A DNA stretch of 8,403 nucleotides from an uncultured Bacilli bacterium (GTDB lineage Bacteria; Bacillota_I; Bacilli_A; RF39; UBA660). Where the stretch lies: the NCBI GenBank assembly GCA_947627405.1, contig CANQVY010000048.1:1-8403 (forward strand), read 5' to 3'. Made by a program: the position numbers and the translations under genes. How positions within the stretch are numbered: the stretch's first letter is position 1; every line of letters begins with the position of its first letter. The notes beneath the pieces are model-generated. The model made no database searches. It was not told the origin of the DNA and saw only the letters and a list, made by a program, of their open reading frames with translations. Shown piece by piece: positions 1-4,656 of this stretch.

Positions 1-1181
1 GGTAAACTATTACTTTCCTTATAAATATCGCTTTTTTGAACCAATTGATCAGATACTAAACTTTTATATTTATAATCTACATTATTATGATTAATGTTGT
101 AATTGTAGGTATAACTTGGATTTAATGCACTTTGATCCAATGGTATAGATGAATAATATTGTGTATTGGATCCATCGTTGTAATAACTATCTACTTGGAC
201 AGCTTTGGCTGTTTCTAATACTTCTTTAATTAAAGTAATATAAGTTTGCCCCGTTCTAGTCACTGTTTCCTTTTTTCCACTTTCATAATTTAAAGTATAT
301 TGATAAGAATAAGAAAGTTTTAATTTCACGGTATGATTTTTTAAATAATTTTCAAAAGTGATTCCACCCATTTGGTTTTTTAATTTATCTTTTAAATCAT
401 TAAAAGCTTCTGTTTTTCCTTGACTATTGATATCCGCTACATCTTTTCCATCGATTAGTAAGTCAATATGATTGGGTACAACGGTAATTGCTTTATCGTT
501 ATTCGCTTCTTGTTTTCCAGAATTATCTCTTATTCCTGCGTTTCTAAGTTCAAAGTAATCATATGTGCTTTGATTCTCCTCTGATTTTACATTTGATAAC
601 ACTGTATTTTTATAATCATATTCTGATATTTGTAAATAATAATTTTTTGGAGCTTTTATGTATTTATTATTTTCTGGTTTGTAAGATATATCACAATATT
701 GATTTTCTTTTACACTAGTATTGTAATGATCTCCTTGGCAATGCATACAACTTGTATAAATAAAATTCGTTCCTTGTTGTTCTTGCTCGTTTTTATATTT
801 TCGAATTACAAGAACATAACTGTAATTATCATCGTCTTGATTAATCAAGTTTTCCCCATAATAGCCACACGTTTTTTCGGTTTTATCTACAACTTCATCA
901 ATATAAGATAATCCTACTAATGAATTTTGACTTTTTGTTTTATCCCCTACATAGACTAAGGCTGTTTTCCCTACTTCATCTGGTAACATATCCTTATTAT
1001 CTGTATAATAATCTGTACCCGCACTTTTTACATTTTTTTCAATGGCTTTATAATAACTCTTTCCTACATTTTGTAATAATTTTGATACAGAAGGTATACA
1101 AATCAAAGCAATAATCCCCAATAATGTAATAACCCCCAATAATTCGATCATAGTAAAACCTTTATTTTTTACTCTTTTCAT
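1..1181 (-). CDS. Type IV pilin-like prepilin, large, 3' end cut by window edge
   Basis: An open frame from the ATG at 1181-1179 runs off the left edge: 393 whole codons with no stop. Residues 1-13 carry the prepilin peptidase signal: a short basic leader, then G8 as the cleavage point followed by FTMIE, with E13 as the conserved Glu5 of the mature protein. A hydrophobic helix follows (about 14-36). The protein is therefore probably cleaved and methylated by a PilD/ComC-type peptidase and assembled into a pilus or pseudopilus at the membrane. The remaining 350 or more residues are polar and rich in Tyr, Asn, Lys and Asp, with Cys at 105, 145, 148 and 163 (one CxxC). This is far longer than ComGC-type pseudopilins (about 100 residues), so it may be a major pilin, a tip adhesin or a minor pilin. 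A near-consensus promoter and an AGGTGA site precede it. Partner pilus genes, if any, lie outside the window. The prepilin signal is clear; the exact role is unknown. Confidence 0.88.
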   Translation of the reverse strand, partial: MKRVKNKGFTMIELLGVITLLGIIALICIPSVSKLLQNVGKSYYKAIEKNVKSAGTDYYTDNKDMLPDEVGKTALVYVGDKTKSQNSLVGLSYIDEVVDKTEKTCGYYGENLINQDDDNYSYVLVIRKYKNEQEQQGTNFIYTSCMHCQGDHYNTSVKENQYCDISYKPENNKYIKAPKNYYLQISEYDYKNTVLSNVKSEENQSTYDYFELRNAGIRDNSGKQEANNDKAITVVPNHIDLLIDGKDVADINSQGKTEAFNDLKDKLKNQMGGITFENYLKNHTVKLKLSYSYQYTLNYESGKKETVTRTGQTYITLIKEVLETAKAVQVDSYYNDGSNTQYYSSIPLDQSALNPSYTYNYNINHNNVDYKYKSLVSDQLVQKSDIYKESNSL

Positions 1182-1185
1182 ACAA

Positions 1186-1191
1186 TCACCT
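1186..1191 (-). promoter_or_regulatory. Ribosome binding site of the pilin-like gene
   Basis: AGGTGA lies 4 nt before the ATG at 1181. The same AGGTG-type site at the same close spacing precedes rimM. It fixes the start that places the prepilin cleavage motif at residue 8. Confidence 0.75.
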
Positions 1192-1202
1192 ATTATGTTT
1201 TA

Positions 1203-1231
1203 ATTATAAAACAGAAACATTTTGATTTCAA
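1203..1231 (-). promoter_or_regulatory. Sigma-A promoter of the pilin-like gene
   Basis: On the minus strand TTGAAA (-35, 1226-1231) is followed after exactly 17 nt by TATAAT (-10, 1203-1208). That is 5/6 and 6/6 to the housekeeping consensus. Transcription should start near 1196, leaving a leader of only about 15 nt before the ATG at 1181. The promoter lies just past the stop of the upstream 151-residue gene (1248), so the pilin gene forms a separate transcription unit. This is the best promoter in the window by sequence match. Confidence 0.8.
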
Positions 1232-1238
1232 TAGAAAA

Positions 1239-1262
1239 GGAAAAAATCTAACGACTTTTTCC
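1239..1262 (-). terminator. Possible weak terminator hairpin after the five-gene operon
   Basis: On the minus strand GGAAAAA (1262-1256) can pair with TTTTTCC (1245-1239) across a 10-nt loop that holds the TAG stop of the 151-residue gene; TTTT follows. Only two of seven pairs are G-C, so the stem is weak. The position between an operon end and a new promoter fits a terminator, but in such AT-rich DNA it could arise by chance. Confidence 0.3.
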
Positions 1263-1703
1263 CTGCTTTTCTTGTCTATTGACTTCTTCATATAAATATT
1301 CTAATTTTAAATTGATTTCACTTTCTAATATTAATAATTTATTATCTAATAATTTTAATTTTTCATCGGATAAATATAAGCAATATTTATTAATGAGTTC
1401 CATTCGAAATTTGCTGATTTCATTAAGCACTAATTGATAATCTGCTCCACTAGGATTCTCATCTTCATATAAGTAAGATACTAATTTAATTAATTTATTA
1501 AATCGATTATTAATTTTTTTTGTTAACAATGTGTCAATTAAAGACGGATTTACAATAATCATTTTATTGACATTTATACAATCTTTAAAAGGGGTATTTT
1601 TTGGTTTTAAATTATATCCTTTAATTTTGTCATATTCAAAATAGGTTACACTTTTACTATTTTTATCTTTAACAATCAAATAATTGATATTTTTTTTATC
1701 CAT
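1248..1703 (-). CDS. Hypothetical 151-residue protein at the end of the trmD operon
   Basis: I do not recognise this protein. It has 151 residues, Lys/Asn/Leu-rich, with no signal peptide, membrane helix or CxxC pair. The first 60 residues look like a small mixed alpha/beta part (VTYFEYDKIKGYNLKP, then a MIIVNPSLIDTLL stretch). The rest (about 62-145) is predominantly helical by composition, with leucine-rich stretches that could form a helical hairpin or coiled coil, and ends in a basic tail. The start is firm: AGGAGG at 1709-1714 lies 5 nt before the ATG and overlaps the trmD stop codon, so its translation is probably coupled to trmD. It takes the place that rplS occupies after trmD in many bacteria, but nothing in it looks like ribosomal protein L19. 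A housekeeping partner role is only a guess from position. Confidence 0.8.
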   Translation of the reverse strand: MDKKNINYLIVKDKNSKSVTYFEYDKIKGYNLKPKNTPFKDCINVNKMIIVNPSLIDTLLTKKINNRFNKLIKLVSYLYEDENPSGADYQLVLNEISKFRMELINKYCLYLSDEKLKLLDNKLLILESEINLKLEYLYEEVNRQEKQGKSR

Positions 1704-1708
1704 AAATA

Positions 1709-1714
1709 CCTCCT
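1709..1714 (-). promoter_or_regulatory. AGGAGG ribosome site overlapping the trmD stop
   Basis: A perfect AGGAGG lies 5 nt upstream of the ATG at 1703 and shares bases 1713-1714 with the trmD TAG stop. The overlap suggests re-initiation by ribosomes finishing trmD. It is the strongest Shine-Dalgarno sequence in the operon, so this last gene may be translated well. Confidence 0.75.
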
Positions 1715-2375
1715 ATTCTAATAAATCTGGTCTTCTTTCTTGAGTCCTTTTTAAGCTTTCCTCTTTACGATATTCCTCTATTTTTTTGTGATTTCCACTT
1801 AATAAGACATCTGGAACCTGCATTCCTTTATAAACTCTAGGCTTCGTATAAGTCGGATAATCTAATAAATGATTATTAAAGGATTCCTTTTGATGGGAAC
1901 CTTCTTCGATCACATGATCAATTAATCTTATGATACTATCTGCAACAACCATACTAGGAAGTTCTCCACCAGTTAATATATAATCTCCTATACTAATTTC
2001 CAAATCAACAATTCTTCGAATTCTCTCGTCAAATCCTTCATAATGCCCACACAATAAAATAATATGTTTTTTCTTACTCAAGGTATAAGCTTGTTCTTGT
2101 TTATAAGGTATTCCATCTGGAGTCAACATAATAACAACAGAATCTTCAGTTCTTATATCTTCTATGCAATCAAAGATTGGTTGACAAGAAAGTACCATGC
2201 CATTTCCTCCACCATAGGGTGTATCGTCCACTTTATGATGTGGATCTTTTGAATATTCTCTAAAATCAATTATACGAATGGTAACTAATTTTTTTTCGAT
2301 TGCTCGCTTGATAATGGATTCTTGCAAGAATCCAGCATACATTCCAGGAAACAAAGTTAAAATATCTATTTTCAT
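1713..2375 (-). CDS. trmD: tRNA (guanine-N1-)-methyltransferase TrmD
   Basis: TrmD transfers a methyl group from S-adenosylmethionine to N1 of G37 in tRNAs with G at position 36, preventing +1 frameshifts; it acts as a cytosolic dimer. Family landmarks are in order: the N-terminal ILTLFP (5-10), DDTPYGGGNGM (50-60), the cofactor loop CGHYEGFDER (109-118), the trefoil-knot segment IGDYILTGGELP (129-140), and LLSGNH (191-196) with a closing RRPDLLE. Arg150 matches E. coli Arg154. The residue matching the E. coli catalytic base Asp169 is Glu164, a conservative change. At 220 residues it is shorter than E. coli (255) or B. subtilis (243) TrmD; the missing part is the C-terminal tail. The ATG abuts the rimM stop with no gap, and AAAGGA (2385-2390) lies 9 nt upstream. 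The rimM-trmD pairing is conserved across bacteria. Confidence 0.96.
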   Translation of the reverse strand: MKIDILTLFPGMYAGFLQESIIKRAIEKKLVTIRIIDFREYSKDPHHKVDDTPYGGGNGMVLSCQPIFDCIEDIRTEDSVVIMLTPDGIPYKQEQAYTLSKKKHIILLCGHYEGFDERIRRIVDLEISIGDYILTGGELPSMVVADSIIRLIDHVIEEGSHQKESFNNHLLDYPTYTKPRVYKGMQVPDVLLSGNHKKIEEYRKEESLKRTQERRPDLLE

Positions 2376-2858
2376 TTAAAACAATCCTTTTACATAAGAA
2401 ATATATACTTTCTTATTTTTTAAATCTATTTTTTCAACGAGTTCAAAAGGAACAAAAACTTCCTTTGTTTTATATTCTACTACGAATATCTTTTTTTTCA
2501 AGGATATTTTATAAATATTTTTGATTCTTCCTTGTTCCTTTTTATCAAAGATCACTTTTAATCCAATATAATCTTCATCGACCAATTCATCTTTCTCTAG
2601 ATTTAATGTTTCTTTATCAATATATACTTTCTTATTTTTCAAGAAAAGTACATGATTTAAATCTGAATATCCATCGATAGTAATCATTTCATAGTCTTTA
2701 TGCCTTCGATAGCTTTTAATCGTATAGGCTTGTTTGTCTATATATATTTTATTATGGACCTTAAAGGCTTTCTCTTTATAATCAAAATTGCTTTTTATTC
2801 TTATCTCTCCTTTTATACCATGAAAAGAAGTTATTTTTCCTAAATAAATAAATTCCAT
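2376..2858 (-). CDS. rimM: 16S rRNA processing protein RimM
   Basis: RimM is an assembly factor that binds S19 and helps mature the head of the 30S subunit. The protein has 160 residues, slightly short for the family (usually about 165-180). The N-terminal RimM domain (about 1-82) opens with LGKITSFHGIKGEIRI, matching the family G-x-HG-x-x-G-E pattern. The linker ELVDEDYIG (91-99) leads into the PRC-barrel domain (about 94-160), which ends in the typical FVPFELVEKIDL segment (135-146). AGGTGA sits 4 nt before the ATG and is formed by the last sense codon and stop (AGG TGA) of the upstream methyltransferase gene. trmD follows with no spacer. This tight coupling fits a shared ribosome and tRNA maturation operon. 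The usual neighbour rpsP is not present. Confidence 0.93.
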   Translation of the reverse strand: MEFIYLGKITSFHGIKGEIRIKSNFDYKEKAFKVHNKIYIDKQAYTIKSYRRHKDYEMITIDGYSDLNHVLFLKNKKVYIDKETLNLEKDELVDEDYIGLKVIFDKKEQGRIKNIYKISLKKKIFVVEYKTKEVFVPFELVEKIDLKNKKVYISYVKGLF

Positions 2859-2868
2859 AATCTCACCT
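2859..2868 (-). promoter_or_regulatory. Ribosome site for rimM embedded in the upstream stop
   Basis: The minus-strand AGGTGA here is both the final AGG TGA (Arg, stop) of the methyltransferase gene and the Shine-Dalgarno sequence of rimM, whose ATG starts 4 nt later. It settles the rimM start and shows that TGA works as a stop codon in this organism. Confidence 0.7.
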
Positions 2869-3594
2869 ATTTAATTCATAAAGTAAAATACTTGTGGCAA
2901 CGCCAACATTTAAACTTTCAACATTTTCATTCATTTTTATATACAACATACTATCACATAAATTTCGAATTTCTTCACTTAACCCATTTCCTTCGTTTCC
3001 CATAACAAGCGCATAAGATTCTTTATCTTTTTCTTTTAAAACTCTTACATCTTCTCCATTATTTACATCTGTTCCGTAAACAGGTATATCTTTATCTTTT
3101 AATTTTTGAATTACTTTTACTAAGTCTTCTTCTAAAATAACAATATGAAAATTCATACCTTGAGCTGCTCTAATTGTTTTTGGATTATAAAGATCTACCG
3201 TATTCTTTCCTAAAAGAATGGTATCCACATCAAAAGCAACGGCACTTCGAATAATCGTTCCTAGATTTCCTGGATCTTGAATACCGTCTAATAATAACAA
3301 TTTTTTGCCATATTCTTTTTTTGTTGGCATTTTGCATAATGCCATCACGCGAGGAGCATTTTCCATAGTTGTTATTTTATTTAGTATTTCATCTGTTACA
3401 TATATAATTTCTGAATCAATTGGTAATACTTCATCTCGTGCCAAAATTACTTCTTGAACCATTCCAGCTTTATAGGCCTCTAATACTAAATGTTCTCCCT
3501 CTACAATATATGTATTTGTTTCTTTACGATACTTTCTTTCTTTTAATTTTATATAATTTTTTATTCTTTCGTTATCTAAACTTGTTATTAACAT
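2863..3594 (-). CDS. TrmH/SpoU-family RNA 2'-O-ribose methyltransferase (YsgA-like)
   Basis: Predicted S-adenosylmethionine-dependent enzyme that methylates a ribose 2'-OH in rRNA or tRNA. The N-terminal part (about 1-90) is the substrate-binding domain typical of this family, with YIVEGEHLVLEA at 29-40. The SpoU trefoil-knot domain follows with all three motifs: DPGNLGTIIRSA (107-118, including Asn110 and the catalytic Arg116), MGNEGNGLS (198-206), and ESLNVGVATSILLYE (226-240). The length of 243 is normal. A start at 3594 is supported by AGAGGTG 4 nt upstream, overlapping the end of the metalloprotease gene. From memory, B. subtilis keeps ysgA, a member of this family, beside sspI. The same closeness here (one gene apart) supports YsgA orthology rather than RlmB or TrmH proper, but the target nucleotide cannot be read from sequence. 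Confidence 0.92.
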   Translation of the reverse strand: MLITSLDNERIKNYIKLKERKYRKETNTYIVEGEHLVLEAYKAGMVQEVILARDEVLPIDSEIIYVTDEILNKITTMENAPRVMALCKMPTKKEYGKKLLLLDGIQDPGNLGTIIRSAVAFDVDTILLGKNTVDLYNPKTIRAAQGMNFHIVILEEDLVKVIQKLKDKDIPVYGTDVNNGEDVRVLKEKDKESYALVMGNEGNGLSEEIRNLCDSMLYIKMNENVESLNVGVATSILLYELNR

Positions 3595-3604
3595 AATGCA
3601 CCTC

Positions 3605-4243
3605 TTAAAAATTTTTCATTTCTTTTCTAATCACTTTATAATCTTTATAATTTTCTTCTACAACGGACCAAAATTTATGAGAATGATTGGGATAAATCAA
3701 GTGCGATAATTCATGAACAATGACATAATCCAAATATTTGATATCTCTTTTCATAAGTTCACTATTCAAGGTAATGTTTTGATCCTTTGTATTACAAACA
3801 CCCCAACGACTACTCATTTTTCGAATCCATAAAGTGGGATAAGGAATCTTTCTTGAAAAATGATGATACCAAAAATCCAATCTTTCTTGAAACAATTCCT
3901 TTGCTTCTTTTTTATACCATTTATCTAAATCTACACTTTTATTGATATATACTTTGCTTTCTCCAATACTTACCCCAAAATTATCTGTATAAATAATCTC
4001 ATAGGCTTTTCCTAAATATAAAAACTTTTCTTTTTCTTTCTCTTTATGTAATTGTTTTTTAATCATCTTAGCAATACTGTTGTAATTTTGTTTTAGCACT
4101 TCGATTAAATATTCTTCATCAGCTCTTATATTTGTAGTTACATATATTTTTAAATCTTCTTTTACTCGAATATAAGTATGTTTAGTTTTTCGCTTTTTTT
4201 CTATAACTACATCATATAAAACATCATCAAATTTCATCTGCAT
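3605..4243 (-). CDS. YgjP-like (DUF45) predicted zinc metalloprotease
   Basis: Predicted cytosolic zinc metallopeptidase of the YgjP/DUF45 family; the natural substrate is unknown. Counted from the ATG at 4243, the zinc motif HELSH is at 177-181 (two His ligands and Glu178), with the probable third ligand in NHSH (186-189) just before FW. The block MSSRWGVCNTK (143-153) is also typical. The N-terminal third is beta-rich and basic. The frame is open further upstream, with a GTG at 4255 and ATGs at 4249 and 4237. I chose the ATG at 4243 (212 residues) because GGTGA at 4249-4253 is then 5 nt upstream, as at other genes here; the upstream starts would put that site inside the coding region. It is the first gene of the five-gene operon, with a -10 box at 4268-4273. 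No signal peptide or membrane helix is seen. Confidence 0.88.
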   Translation of the reverse strand: MQMKFDDVLYDVVIEKKRKTKHTYIRVKEDLKIYVTTNIRADEEYLIEVLKQNYNSIAKMIKKQLHKEKEKEKFLYLGKAYEIIYTDNFGVSIGESKVYINKSVDLDKWYKKEAKELFQERLDFWYHHFSRKIPYPTLWIRKMSSRWGVCNTKDQNITLNSELMKRDIKYLDYVIVHELSHLIYPNHSHKFWSVVEENYKDYKVIRKEMKNF

Positions 4244-4248
4244 TTTCA

Positions 4249-4253
4249 TCACC
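4249..4253 (-). promoter_or_regulatory. Ribosome site deciding the metalloprotease start
   Basis: Minus-strand GGTGA, 5 nt before the ATG at 4243. The match to the 16S tail is short but fits the spacing of the other AGGTG sites nearby. It favours 4243 over the GTG at 4255 or ATG at 4249. Confidence 0.5.
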
Positions 4254-4267
4254 ACTTATCTAATACT

Positions 4268-4295
4268 ATTATATACTAAATCCGTCATAAGTAAA
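4268..4295 (-). promoter_or_regulatory. Promoter of the metalloprotease-methyltransferase-rimM-trmD operon
   Basis: Minus-strand TATAAT (4268-4273) matches the -10 consensus exactly. TTTACT (4290-4295), 16 nt upstream, is a 4/6 -35 element. The start of transcription would be near 4261, about 18 nt before the chosen ATG. No other intergenic gap exists until 1248, so this is the likely promoter of all five genes. Confidence 0.6.
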
Positions 4296-4319
4296 AGTTA
4301 GTAAAGTAACTAAAAGTAA
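4290..4319. repeat. Four phased AGTAA repeats between divergent promoters
   Basis: On the plus strand AGTAA begins at 4290, 4300, 4305 and 4315, so the spacings are 10, 5 and 10 bp, one or half a helical turn. The first copy overlaps the -35 of the minus-strand operon. A palindrome, AGTTA (4296-4300) and TAACT (4307-4311), lies in the middle. This could be an operator, but the DNA is AT-rich and chance is possible. Confidence 0.35.
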
Positions 4320-4334
4320 AATTTTGTCAAATAT

Positions 4335-4348
4335 TATTCTAGTATAAT
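4335..4348 (+). promoter_or_regulatory. Candidate promoter region of sspI
   Basis: Two overlapping options are visible. TATAAT at 4343-4348 is a perfect sigma-A -10, but no good -35 stands 16-18 nt upstream (TTGTCA at 4324-4329 is only about 13 nt away). TATTCTA at 4335-4341 fits six of seven positions of the forespore sigma-G -10 (CATnnTA), but the -35 is poor. In B. subtilis sspI is made in the forespore, so the second reading is biologically attractive, though sequence alone does not decide. Confidence 0.3.
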
Positions 4349-4376
4349 TATGCTTGTTTCGTTAACAATAATATGG

Positions 4377-4383
4377 AAAGGAG
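4377..4383 (+). promoter_or_regulatory. Ribosome site deciding the sspI start
   Basis: AAAGGAG lies 7 nt before the ATG at 4391. An in-frame ATG at 4373 would put this site inside the coding region, so 4391 is the real start. Confidence 0.8.
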
Positions 4384-4390
4384 AATTACA

Positions 4391-4612
4391 ATGAATTTGA
4401 GTATCAGAGAACATATTATCAATAACTTTAAGGAAGATAATAAAGAAAATTTACAAAGTGCAATTGAAGAATCCATAAAAGAAAAAGATGAAGTAGTTTT
4501 ACCAGGTATGGGTGTATTTTTAGAAATTATATGGAATGATGCGGATGAAGACTTAAAGAATAAAATGTTAGAAATTATTTTTAATCGATTACAAAGGGAA
4601 AAGAAAAATTAA
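4391..4612 (+). CDS. sspI: Small acid-soluble spore protein, SspI family
   Basis: A 73-residue protein matching the SspI family in length (B. subtilis SspI is about 71) and pattern: an opening LSIREHIINNF (3-13), a middle acidic helix, and the diagnostic LPGMGVFLEIIW (37-48), which aligns with LPGLGVLFEVIW of B. subtilis SspI. SspI is a minor spore protein made in the forespore. It is not an alpha/beta-type DNA-coating SASP, and its molecular role is unclear. It is the only plus-strand gene here, divergent from the operon carrying a YsgA-like methyltransferase, much as sspI lies beside ysgA in B. subtilis (from memory). Whether the host really sporulates cannot be told from one gene. The alternative start at 4373 is rejected because of the ribosome site. 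Confidence 0.88.
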   Translation: MNLSIREHIINNFKEDNKENLQSAIEESIKEKDEVVLPGMGVFLEIIWNDADEDLKNKMLEIIFNRLQREKKN

Positions 4613-4631
4613 ACCAGCTTTTCTTTTTTTT
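4599..4631 (+). terminator. Probable terminator of sspI
   Basis: AAAAGAAAA (4599-4607) can pair with TTTTCTTTT (4619-4627) around an 11-nt loop holding the stop codon, and an uninterrupted T run reaches 4631. The stem has a single G-C pair, or two in the alternative pairing of GAAAAG with CTTTTC, so its strength is modest. The T run and the convergent gene beyond support it. Confidence 0.45.
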
Positions 4632-4656
4632 ATTTTTTAGAATCAAAAGCACGAGA

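Noticed and set aside
699..1114. Plus-strand open frames with hydrophobic translations
   Set aside because: They lie antisense to the pilin-like gene, which has a promoter, ribosome site and prepilin motif; the translations are Ile/Phe/Tyr-rich as expected from AT-rich antisense, with no ribosome site.
2064..2252. Plus-strand open frame inside trmD
   Set aside because: Antisense to a clear trmD with intact motifs; no family match or ribosome site.
4244..4255. GTG start for the metalloprotease
   Set aside because: The ribosome-like GGTGA overlaps this start and is correctly spaced only for the ATG at 4243.
4290..4319. CRISPR or plasmid iteron array
   Set aside because: Four 5-bp repeats in 30 bp are too short and too few for a CRISPR array, and no replication gene is near; kept only as a possible operator.
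4373..4390. Upstream ATG start for sspI
   Set aside because: It would place the AAAGGAG ribosome site inside the coding region and add six residues not seen in SspI relatives.
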